Shown: positions 35,642 through 43,293 of the stretch, in pieces
Numbering within the stretch: position 1 is the first letter of the stretch
Layout of the letters: each line of letters opens with the position of its first letter
NCBI GenBank assembly: GCA_017617415.1
Contig: JAFZWH010000074.1
Span: 1 to 43,293, forward strand
Length of the DNA stretch: 43,293 nucleotides
Direction: 5' to 3'
From: Victivallales bacterium
GTDB lineage: Bacteria > Verrucomicrobiota > Lentisphaeria > Oligosphaerales > Oligosphaeraceae
The notes under the pieces: model-generated
What the model saw: the letters and a program-made list of their open reading frames with translations, nothing else
The model's database searches: none
What the model was told of the DNA's origin: nothing
Translations under genes and position numbers: made by a program

Positions 35642-37741
35642 CTACTTCAACCAATCGGGCTTGTCGGTGAAAAACGGGCTGGCGGGGTAGCCGTTGGCGT
35701 TCCCAAAGTTCAGGCGTTCGTCGTAGGTGACGGCGCCGTATGATGCTTTGACGGGTTCAGGAACCTCGGGGGAAGTCAGCACCACGGTGTCACCGACAAT
35801 CTTGGCGTCCGCCCAGACATATTTTCCATCCGCGCCGGCGATGGCGAAGCACCCCAGCGGCCTGCCGTCCAACGATGCCAGACCCGCCCCGACCTTGTCG
35901 AAGTGCAGAATCATTTGGCTTCCAACGACTTCACAGGATTTGTAAAGCGGTCCTGCGGAAACGCCCTGGTAGCCATAGCAGATTCGCTCTGCCTCTTTGG
36001 CGAGGCGGAAGCCGACCTCTTCCTTGCGATGCGGATGGATATCATACGCATCGCCGTGGTCGATGGTGACCGCCATGCCGGAATTGGGAATGACATCCAG
36101 CAACAGCCGCTGCATGTCGCGGAAGCGAATCCAGGAGTGATTGCGGTTGGGGTCATTGTCTTTCCAGAAGTCCTCCGGCCCGCGGTTGTCGGGGCAATGG
36201 CGTTCATAGCCGGAGAGCTGGCACCACAGGAACGCGTAGTCATCGCCCCAGATGACACGGCGGTCGGCCGCCATGGCGTTCTGGAACTGATAGTAGTCCC
36301 TCTCGCCTCCGCAGTCGCTTTCCCCCTGATACCAAAGTTCGCCTCTCACTCCATATCGTTTCCATGGCGCGATCATCGAGTTGTAGATGGTCATGGGCAG
36401 GAACGGGCAATGGAACGGATTCTGGGGATTCAGAACCGTCAGAATCAGCGAACCGACCTGTACGCTCAGGAAGCCCTCTTGGCGATGCCGCCAGCCATTC
36501 AAAAGGGGCAGCTGCTTGTCCGGTTTGCCTTCCTGCGCGAGATACCATGCCCCCGCAGGACCGAAGAGTCCGGAGCCGCCATCGTAATTAGGCACGCGAA
36601 TGGCAATCACCGCCCGCCCGGCTTTGACCAGCTCGGCCGGGATGGGATAGCTGCGCGGAACCGCCCAGTACTCCTTTATCCCGTAGCCAATCGAGCCCAC
36701 CGGAACGCCATTGAAATAGGTGAAGTCCACATCGTCGATGCACCCCAAGTTGAGGACAAGCGGCTTGCCAGCCCATTCGGGGGGAATCTGGACGGTGGTA
36801 CGGAACCACTCGACGCCCGCAATCGCGCGGTCGGGCTTGCGGAAAGTCGCCTCAGCCATGGGCGCCAGAAACGTCCATTCCGAATCATCGTAGTCAGGCG
36901 ACTCCCAGCCGTGTGCCGCCTCGCGGTCGGCGGGGTCGCCGGAGGCCAGGAATAGCTTCTCCCAATACTGTTTCATCTCGGCTGCCCATTCCTCAAGCGA
37001 CTGTCCCGCCGCTTCGGCAGACTGGAAGCTCTTGGCCATGGAATCGGCGTAATCCACCAGTTCCGGGCGGCATTTCAAGAGGGTGTCGCGGGACATGAAG
37101 GAGCGGATAAGCATCCCTCCCCAGTGCCCCTTGATGATTCCCACGGGCACCTGGAGATCATGGTAGAGCTGGCGCGCAAAGAAATATCCCACCGCGCTGA
37201 TGGTCGTCGGGTCATCCGCATGGAATGCCACCCAGCGCCCCTTCGGCTCGGCCTGCTCGCTCTCCAGGGAGAGGGAATGCTGAGTGTCAAAGTAGCGGAT
37301 TTGCGGCAGTTTGGAAAGCTGGCTGCGGACATATTCGCCGTCGTCCACACGCACGAATGGAATATCGCCCCAGAGTGGCAGCTCCATGTTCGACTGCCCG
37401 GTCAGAAGCCAGACCTCGCCAACCAGAATGTCTGAAATCGTGACGCTCTCCTCGCCAGCAGTCGCAGTGATGGCGAGAGGTCCTCCCGCCGGTAGCGTGA
37501 CCGTAATCTTCCATTCGCCCGATTCATCCGCCACGCTTGACTGTTGAAACTTGCCGACCGGATAACTGGTACAAGTCGGCTCAATGGCAACTTGTACTTC
37601 CACGCCCGGTGTCGCAAGTCCGCTAATCTCAATTGGACGATCCCGCTGCAGCACCGCATGGTCCTGATAATTGCCATGGAACGAAAGCGCAGCAGAAAGC
37701 ACCAGCGGAAGCGCTAAAAAAATTACAAGTAATCGTTTCAT
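35642..37741 (-). CDS. Sialate O-acetylesterase-type carbohydrate esterase, copy 1
   Basis: A 699-residue exported protein with signal peptide MKRLLVIFLALPLVLSAALS. The SGNH-type nucleophile is Ser117 in GQSNMELP. A galactose-binding-like domain is inserted near residues 310-400 (VEWFRTTVQIPPEWAGKPLV, FTYFNGVPVGSIG). The catalytic Asp-x-x-His block is YDIHPHRKEEVGFRLA, and GVRGELWYQGESDC is a family motif. Family enzymes remove acetyl groups from sialic acid or acetylated plant glycans such as xylan. It is 71 bases downstream of a paralogue. No Shine-Dalgarno at ATG 37741. Confidence 0.92.
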   Translation of the reverse strand: MKRLLVIFLALPLVLSAALSFHGNYQDHAVLQRDRPIEISGLATPGVEVQVAIEPTCTSYPVGKFQQSSVADESGEWKITVTLPAGGPLAITATAGEESVTISDILVGEVWLLTGQSNMELPLWGDIPFVRVDDGEYVRSQLSKLPQIRYFDTQHSLSLESEQAEPKGRWVAFHADDPTTISAVGYFFARQLYHDLQVPVGIIKGHWGGMLIRSFMSRDTLLKCRPELVDYADSMAKSFQSAEAAGQSLEEWAAEMKQYWEKLFLASGDPADREAAHGWESPDYDDSEWTFLAPMAEATFRKPDRAIAGVEWFRTTVQIPPEWAGKPLVLNLGCIDDVDFTYFNGVPVGSIGYGIKEYWAVPRSYPIPAELVKAGRAVIAIRVPNYDGGSGLFGPAGAWYLAQEGKPDKQLPLLNGWRHRQEGFLSVQVGSLILTVLNPQNPFHCPFLPMTIYNSMIAPWKRYGVRGELWYQGESDCGGERDYYQFQNAMAADRRVIWGDDYAFLWCQLSGYERHCPDNRGPEDFWKDNDPNRNHSWIRFRDMQRLLLDVIPNSGMAVTIDHGDAYDIHPHRKEEVGFRLAKEAERICYGYQGVSAGPLYKSCEVVGSQMILHFDKVGAGLASLDGRPLGCFAIAGADGKYVWADAKIVGDTVVLTSPEVPEPVKASYGAVTYDERLNFGNANGYPASPFFTDKPDWLK

Positions 37742-37812
37742 AGTAAAGATGTTAATTTATTACTAAAGAATTAACGCCAGCAGAATCTGGCCAACCCGTT
37801 CGAGGTTCAACG

Positions 37813-39909
37813 TTACTTCATCCAATCGGGCTTCGTTGTGAAGAACGGGCTGGCAGGGAAGCCGTTGGCATTGCCGAAGTTCAGTCGCTCGTCATAGGTG
37901 ACTGCGCCGTAGGAAGCCTCGACGGGTTCGGCGACTTCGGGAGCGGTCAGCACCACGGTGTCGCCCTCGATGCTGGCGTCCGCCCAATAATATTTTCCAT
38001 CCGCGCCGGCAATGGCGAAGCACCCCAGCGGCTCTCCGTCCAGCGAGGCCAGTCCTGCGCCGACATTGTCGAAGTGCAGAATCATCTTGTTGCCAACGAC
38101 TTCATGTGATTTATAATATGGTCCGGCGGTGATTCCCTGGTAGCCATAGCAGATGCGTTCGGCCTCTTTGGCAAGCCGGAATCCGACCTCCTCCTTGCGA
38201 TGCGGATGGATATCGTAGGCATCACCGTGGTCGATGGTGACCGCCATGCCGGAATTGGGAATCACCTTCAGCAATGCGCATTGCATATTGCGGAAGCGAA
38301 TCCACGGGTGATCGCGGTTCGGATCGTTGTCTTTCCAGAAGTCCTCGGCGCCGCGATCGGCAGGAGCATGGCGCTCGAAGCCGGAAATCTGGCACCAGAG
38401 GAACGCATAGTCGTCATAATTCCATTGTTTGCAACGATCAGCGACCATTTCCTGCTGGAAAGTATAATACTCCGGCTCGCGCCCGCAGTCCGACTCGCCC
38501 TGATACCAGATTTCACCGCGCACACCGTAGCGCCGCCAAGGAGCGACCATCGAGTTGAAGAGCGTCGTCGCCAGGCTGGGCTGTTCAATCGGGGTGGTCG
38601 CGGCACCCGACGCCGGACGCGCCAGGCCGATTTCCTTGCTCAACTTGCCTTCGATGCGATGCCGCCAGCCATTGGTCAAGGGGATGCGCGTATCCGGAGC
38701 GGACGTGCGGGCGACATACCAGTCGTCCAATGGCCCGAAGAGTCCGCTGGCACCGGCAGAGTTCACCTCGCGGATGGCAATGACCGCGCGCCCGGCCTTC
38801 ACCAGTTCGGCGGGGACGGTGTATTTGCGCGGAACCTCCCAGAAATTCGGGACCTCGAAGCCCAGCGAACCGACCTGGACGCCGTTGAAGTAGGTCGTGT
38901 CCACCTCGTCAATGGCACCCAACGAGAGCAGCAATTCTTCGCCAGCCCACTCCTCCGGAATCTCGACCGTGGTACGGAACCACTCCACGCCAATCGGCGC
39001 CTTGTCACGGTAAAACGCGGTGGCCTCGACGGAGGCGCTCAGGCTTTCCCAAGCGGAATCGTCCAGTTCCGGCTTCATCCAATCCGCGGCGGCCAAACGG
39101 TCCTCTTCGGCCTCGGAGTCCATCAGCTTCTTTTCCCAGGTCTTGAGTAGCATCTCCATGCGCTTTTGGCCATCCTTGGGCAGATTGGCATAGTCGGTCC
39201 CCTTCGCATCGGCGATAATCGTATCAATCATCAGCAGGACATCCTCGCGCCCCAGATTGGTGAACGACTGGCGGGACATGAAAGAGCGGATGGGCATTCC
39301 GCCCCAGTTCGCCTCGATGATACCAATGGGCACCTGAAGGTCACGGTAGAGTTGTCGGGCAAAGAAGTACCCGATGGCGCTGGTATGCAACGCGCTTTCC
39401 GGCGTGAGGACCTCCCAAGCGCCGTTGGGTTCGTCCTGCTCAACTTCCAGTGAAGTACTCAAATTGGTGCGGAAATGCCGAATATGCGGCATCGTGGGCA
39501 TCTGGCTGGCAATGTAGTCGCCATCGATGACCCGCCAGTAGGGGCTGGCTCCCCAAACCGGCTGCTGCATGTTGGATTGACCGGAGCAAATCCACACTTC
39601 GCCGACCAGAATGTCGTGGAGAACCGCCACTGCATCGCCACTCTTCGCGGTGATTTCCAGCGGACCGCCCGCCGGAAGAACGACCTCGACTTTCCATTCT
39701 CCATCGGCATCCGCCACAGCGGAAAGCACCCGTGCGGAATCATCGGAGAAGGTCACGGACACGTCGGCACCGGGCGAAGCCAGACCGCTGATTTCAATCG
39801 CGCGGTCGCGCTGCAAAACCGCGTGGTCCTGGAAGTTGCGATGGAAGGAGATTTCGGCGGCCGCGAGCAACATCGGCAAAGCCAGGAGGATGGAGAGGAA
39901 TCGTTTCAT
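37813..39909 (-). CDS. Sialate O-acetylesterase-type carbohydrate esterase, copy 2
   Basis: A 698-residue paralogue of the following gene, with the same domain order. Signal peptide MKRFLSILLALPMLLAAAEI; nucleophile Ser112 in GQSNMQQP; inserted jelly roll (VEWFRTTVEIPEEWAGEELL); YDIHPHRKEEVGFRLA identical to copy 1. Long identical runs also occur near the C-terminus (ASYGAVTYDERLNFGNANG). Differences cluster in the N-terminal beta domain and the region around residues 225-290, so substrate preference may differ. It starts 24 bases from the HD-domain gene end and may be co-transcribed with it. Confidence 0.92.
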   Translation of the reverse strand: MKRFLSILLALPMLLAAAEISFHRNFQDHAVLQRDRAIEISGLASPGADVSVTFSDDSARVLSAVADADGEWKVEVVLPAGGPLEITAKSGDAVAVLHDILVGEVWICSGQSNMQQPVWGASPYWRVIDGDYIASQMPTMPHIRHFRTNLSTSLEVEQDEPNGAWEVLTPESALHTSAIGYFFARQLYRDLQVPIGIIEANWGGMPIRSFMSRQSFTNLGREDVLLMIDTIIADAKGTDYANLPKDGQKRMEMLLKTWEKKLMDSEAEEDRLAAADWMKPELDDSAWESLSASVEATAFYRDKAPIGVEWFRTTVEIPEEWAGEELLLSLGAIDEVDTTYFNGVQVGSLGFEVPNFWEVPRKYTVPAELVKAGRAVIAIREVNSAGASGLFGPLDDWYVARTSAPDTRIPLTNGWRHRIEGKLSKEIGLARPASGAATTPIEQPSLATTLFNSMVAPWRRYGVRGEIWYQGESDCGREPEYYTFQQEMVADRCKQWNYDDYAFLWCQISGFERHAPADRGAEDFWKDNDPNRDHPWIRFRNMQCALLKVIPNSGMAVTIDHGDAYDIHPHRKEEVGFRLAKEAERICYGYQGITAGPYYKSHEVVGNKMILHFDNVGAGLASLDGEPLGCFAIAGADGKYYWADASIEGDTVVLTAPEVAEPVEASYGAVTYDERLNFGNANGFPASPFFTTKPDWMK

Positions 39910-39933
39910 GGTAGTCTTGAAATGGGGCTGAAA

Positions 39934-40566
39934 TCAGATGGTTAAGTGAAACATGGCAAAGAGGTTATGAAGACGCATGGCAACATCCTGTCCAAACTTG
40001 TCCAGAGATGTCCAGACTTGTTCGATTGACTTTTCGCACATGTTGCCAGACTTCGAAAAAAATTTGTCTGCGAGACAGATGAGTTTCTCCTCAGGTGTTT
40101 CTGGCAGGAAATCCTGATGCGGCAACGGGAGGTTCTGCATGGTGATTTCCTTCGCAGTGAGACCGGCCCCGGTGTGACGCTCGCAGATTCTCGCATATAT
40201 TTCCAAATCAATGGAATGCTTATTTCCGAACTCGCGGAGCATCTGTCCTCCGATGAGTCCATGTCGCAGATAATGCTCGGTTCCTTCACAGAGGATGGAT
40301 GGCGCGTGGCATCGCCCAACTCCAAGGTCGTGGAGCATCGCGCCCTTTTCGACCGTCTCGCGGTCAAGTTTCAGACTGTCATTCGCGGACATGGCGAGAA
40401 TCTCCATCGCCTTGTCCCGCACCTGTGTGGAGTGCTTCAGGAGGAGCCGTCGCAACGGTGTGTCCTCCGGGTAGAAATGCCTGATGATGACCAATGAGTC
40501 CATGGAAGATAATCCGCAAACTTGTTCCCCAAGTGGACACATAACTGACACTATGCCCTCAGACAT
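39934..40566 (-). CDS. HD (HDIG) domain phosphohydrolase-like protein
   Basis: A 210-residue soluble HD-superfamily protein. LLKHSTQVRDKAMEI gives the first His (His45), GAMLHDLGVGRCHAP the HD pair (79-80), with further His at EHYLRHGLIGG and ICERHTGAGL, and a late Asp (ICLADKFFSKSG). This is the metal-dependent phosphohydrolase pattern of small HDIG proteins. The substrate is unknown; nucleotide or cyclic-nucleotide hydrolysis is typical. Start ATG 40566 has AAGG 4 bases upstream and a heptamer repeat; ATG 40503 (MDSLVIIRHFYP) is closer to the usual N-terminus. Confidence 0.85.
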   Translation of the reverse strand: MSEGIVSVMCPLGEQVCGLSSMDSLVIIRHFYPEDTPLRRLLLKHSTQVRDKAMEILAMSANDSLKLDRETVEKGAMLHDLGVGRCHAPSILCEGTEHYLRHGLIGGQMLREFGNKHSIDLEIYARICERHTGAGLTAKEITMQNLPLPHQDFLPETPEEKLICLADKFFSKSGNMCEKSIEQVWTSLDKFGQDVAMRLHNLFAMFHLTI

Positions 40567-40571
40567 CAGAC

Positions 40572-40592
40572 CTTAAGCTTTAGGCTTTAAGC
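40572..40592 (-). repeat. Heptamer repeat upstream of the HD-domain gene
   Basis: On the minus strand: GCTTAAA, GCCTAAA, GCTTAAG, then GTCTG and ATG 40566. These are three imperfect 7-base units of another family. The last unit contains AAGG and so includes a weak Shine-Dalgarno. Confidence 0.65.
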
Positions 40593-40967
40593 CCAATGAA
40601 GTTCCTTGTGGGAAATCTGGCAATTGCTAATTGCTAATTACTAATTGCTAATTGCTAATTCGCTACCCCCAATCAGGTGCCTTCATGGTGAACAAAGTAA
40701 ATCTGTAATGTCTCCAATATAAACGCAGTTTTGTCAATCGTGCGGTCTCCATCAGTCGCAAAATCATCGAAAAGGTAAGATTCATTTGGAAACTTTCGAT
40801 GTTTGCTTGACAACTTATGGCATACGAGGTAGTGTACGATAAGTGGGTGGTGGCGGGGGTGGTGGGTGACCCGCTGCCTTCTTCGCCACTTCAGTGCATC
40901 ACCATGCACAGCCAGAATTTTCCGCCTCGCCAACCATGCACCACTATAATCATATTATATTGTAGTT
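40593..40967. other. Intergenic region of 375 bases between divergent genes
   Basis: It holds a six-unit heptamer run (40622-40663). A TTGACA (40807-40812) has no convincing -10 partner, and a perfect TATAAT (40945-40950) lies 17 bases before the ABC ATPase start without a good -35. The G/T-rich stretch 40840-40870 is unexplained. A minus-strand frame at 40673-40933 would start with TTG without ribosome binding site and is not accepted. Confidence 0.4.
40622..40663 (+). repeat. Orphan six-unit heptamer repeat
   Basis: AATTGCT, AATTGCT, AATTACT, AATTGCT, AATTGCT, AATTCGC: the same unit as before prfA and pyrD, in pyrD orientation on the plus strand. The nearest plus-strand start of a real gene is 300 bases on; right after it is only a seven-codon frame (ATGGTGAACAAAGTAAATCTG at about 40685). 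Confidence 0.85.
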
Positions 40968-42071
<1,104 letters not shown>

Positions 42072-42090
42072 GGCACTAAAGGCCTTTCTT

Positions 42091-42250
42091 TTTCTCCGCA
42101 GGGCGCGCGGGAGCGCGTCCCTCCCTAAACATTCCCCGCAGGGCGCGCGGGAGCGCGTCCCTCCCTAAACATTCCCCGCAGGGCGCGCGGGAGCGCGTCC
42201 CTCCCTAAACATTCTCCGCAGGGCGCGCGGGAGCGCGTCCCTCCCTAAAC
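42091..42250 (+). repeat. Four tandem 40-bp hairpin repeats
   Basis: Four copies with a 40-base period, nearly identical, separating the ABC ATPase and creatininase genes. Each copy contains GGGCGCGC and GCGCGTCCC around GGGA, forming an 8-bp stem with one bulged T and a GNRA-type tetraloop. This is a REP/BIME-like structure. No insertion-sequence ends are seen. Confidence 0.92.
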
Positions 42251-42275
42251 ATTCCTCATTCCTCATTTCTCATTT
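42251..42275 (+). repeat. Heptamer repeat abutting the creatininase-family start codon
   Basis: ATTCCTC, ATTCCTC, ATTTCTC, then ATTTATG, whose ATG (42276) is the start codon. The ATG is again at positions 5-7 of the unit. No Shine-Dalgarno is present. It follows directly after the 40-bp repeats. Confidence 0.87.
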
Positions 42276-43130
42276 ATGAAAAGTTTTCGTCTGCAGGACC
42301 GCACCTTCGAGGAGGTCGCGGAATACCTTAAAACCAACCAGACCATCATCCTGCCATACGCGCTCAGCGAACAGCACGGTGCGCATCTGCCTTTGGACGT
42401 CGATATCCGCAACGCGGATTTCCTCGCCGCCAAACTCGCCGAGCGTCTGGGCTGCCTAACCGCCCCCACCCTCAATTACACCTTCTCCGGCGGGATGCTT
42501 CCCGGCACGATCAACGTGAAGCCCAATACCTTCAGCAACCTCGTGGGAGAAATCATCGAGTCCCTTCACACCTCGGGCTTCCGTAATTTCATCATCCTGC
42601 CTGGACACGGCGGCAGCGAGAGCCTCCTGCACCTCAAGGAGTCCCTCCGCATTCTCAAATGGCTCAATCCCGCACTCCAGGACACCTTGATTCTGCTGAC
42701 GCAAATCTGGGACTTCTCGCCGTCATGGACAAAACTTTTCGACGAGCAGGATTACCACGCCGCCTGGGCGGAGACCTCCCTGATGCTTCATTGGTGCCCC
42801 GAGGTCGTCCGCAAGGACCGCGTGAAACTCGATGTCCCCGAGGTCGCCGAACGGTTGCGCGAAGACCCTGACAGCTACCAGCTACGCGAGAGCTTCACTG
42901 ACCTCAAGCAGGAAATCATCCAGACCAGCCAGCGCTCCGACGTCAAGATTGGCGTGATGGGCTTCCCGGAACGCGCCTCCGCCGAGTTCGGCGCACAAAT
43001 CGAGGCCGAGTTCCTGGACAATGCCACGCCCGCCATCCAGAACGCCATCGCCGCCGCTGACCAAGCCCGCAAGACCGGCCAGCGCATCGTCCACGACAAC
43101 GGTGGCAAGATGAAAATCCGCGCCGTATAG
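42276..43130 (+). CDS. Creatininase-family amidohydrolase
   Basis: A 284-residue cytoplasmic metal-dependent amidohydrolase. Metal-ligand pattern: Glu32, His34 and Asp43 (LSEQHGAHLPLDVDI), then His111 (ILPGHGGSESL) and the HAAWAETS block at 161-168. These match creatininase positions, except that the usual HGGN reads HGGS. Family members hydrolyse creatinine, formylated pyrimidine intermediates or mycofactocin-type precursors; the substrate here is unknown. It sits downstream of the ABC ATPase, separated by hairpin repeats, and is preceded by a heptamer repeat instead of a Shine-Dalgarno. Confidence 0.9.
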   Translation: MKSFRLQDRTFEEVAEYLKTNQTIILPYALSEQHGAHLPLDVDIRNADFLAAKLAERLGCLTAPTLNYTFSGGMLPGTINVKPNTFSNLVGEIIESLHTSGFRNFIILPGHGGSESLLHLKESLRILKWLNPALQDTLILLTQIWDFSPSWTKLFDEQDYHAAWAETSLMLHWCPEVVRKDRVKLDVPEVAERLREDPDSYQLRESFTDLKQEIIQTSQRSDVKIGVMGFPERASAEFGAQIEAEFLDNATPAIQNAIAAADQARKTGQRIVHDNGGKMKIRAV

Positions 43131-43136
43131 CAAGTA

Positions 43137-43157
43137 CTGCTGGTGCCACGCCAGCAG
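43137..43157 (+). terminator. Hairpin after creatininase-family gene
   Basis: CTGCTGG (43137-43143) pairs with CCAGCAG (43151-43157) around a 7-base loop, starting 6 bases past the stop. A clear T run does not follow, so termination is uncertain. Confidence 0.4.
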
Positions 43158-43176
43158 AGACAAGGGAAAATTCTTT

Positions 43177-43293
43177 CCGTGCCCGCGCAGGTTCCGTGCC
43201 CGCGCAGGTTCCGTGCCCGCGCAGGTTCCGTGCCCGCGCAGGTTCCGTGCCCGCGCAGGTTCCGTGCCCGCGCAGGTTCCGTGCCCGCGCAGG
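43177..43293 (+). repeat. 17-bp GC-rich tandem repeat running off the right edge
   Basis: Seven copies of CCGTGCCCGCGCAGGTT at 43177, 43194, 43211, 43228, 43245, 43262 and 43279 (last cut at 15 bases by the window end). The copies look identical. No open frame in it is supported. The total number of copies is unknown. Confidence 0.93.

Noticed and set aside
40673-40933. 86-codon minus-strand frame between the HD gene and ABC ATPase
   Set aside because: TTG start, no Shine-Dalgarno, basic low-information N-terminus and no recognisable family.
42091-43293. CRISPR-like arrays in the tandem repeats at 42091 and 43177
   Set aside because: There are no unique spacers between units (head-to-tail repeats of 40 and 17 bases) and no cas genes nearby.

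Overview
The window is a chromosomal segment of a GC-rich, Gram-negative-type bacterium. The gene content suggests a member of the PVC group, most likely Lentisphaerota/Victivallales or Kiritimatiellota: a DUF4838 glycosidase-like secreted protein, tandem sialate O-acetylesterase-type carbohydrate esterases, a creatininase-family hydrolase, an Aquifex-type aconitase, an OleA-like thiolase and an unusual Ser/Thr kinase. That placement is inferred from gene families; no rRNA gene is present to confirm it. No tRNA, rRNA, CRISPR array, prophage or insertion sequence was found.

Layout. 1-3119 (minus): a secreted transglutaminase-like protein with 74-residue tandem repeats, cut by the left edge. 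3221-7158 (minus): a translation/RNA block, rpsO-pnp-rpmE-prfA. 7436-9396 (plus): a thioredoxin-like lipoprotein and an RpoD-type sigma factor, ending at a bidirectional terminator. 9576-15781 (minus): a two-membrane-segment coiled-coil protein, a coiled-coil protein with a PIN/NYN-like nuclease domain, asnA and a small membrane protein. 16208-20763 (plus): ruvC, pyrD, a mannitol-dehydrogenase-family oxidoreductase and two very acidic small proteins. 20995-27045 (minus): a tight run of ubiB/ABC1, OleA-like synthase, aconitase, an atypical protein kinase and tsaE. 27288-35577 (plus): DUF4838 protein, a leucine-rich-repeat-variant protein, two small paralogous FPPP-motif proteins, tsaD, a degenerate hybrid histidine kinase/response regulator and azlCD. 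35642-40566 (minus): two paralogous esterases and an HD-domain protein. 40968-43130 (plus): a MalK/UgpC-type ABC ATPase and a creatininase-family protein, followed by a 17-bp tandem repeat that runs off the right edge.

Several functions connect. tsaD and tsaE belong to the t6A tRNA modification pathway. rpsO, pnp, rpmE and prfA form a classic housekeeping group. The DUF4838 protein, esterases, ABC ATPase and fructuronate/mannitol-type dehydrogenase are consistent with use of complex host or plant glycans.

The most unusual signal is not a gene. Short runs of tandem 7-base repeats sit immediately upstream of the start codons of at least six genes (prfA, pyrD, the mannitol-dehydrogenase-family gene, ubiB, the HD gene and the creatininase gene). 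The heptamer sequence differs between loci, but the period and position are the same. Five of these six genes have no visible Shine-Dalgarno, whereas many other genes here have good ones (AGGAGG, AAGGAG, AGGGAG). In three cases the start ATG falls in register with the 7-base period. Other notable points are two kinase-family proteins with degraded active sites, a PIN-like nuclease fused to a long coiled coil, tandem hairpin repeats with a GNRA-type loop, and a pair of small paralogues of unknown function beside tsaD.
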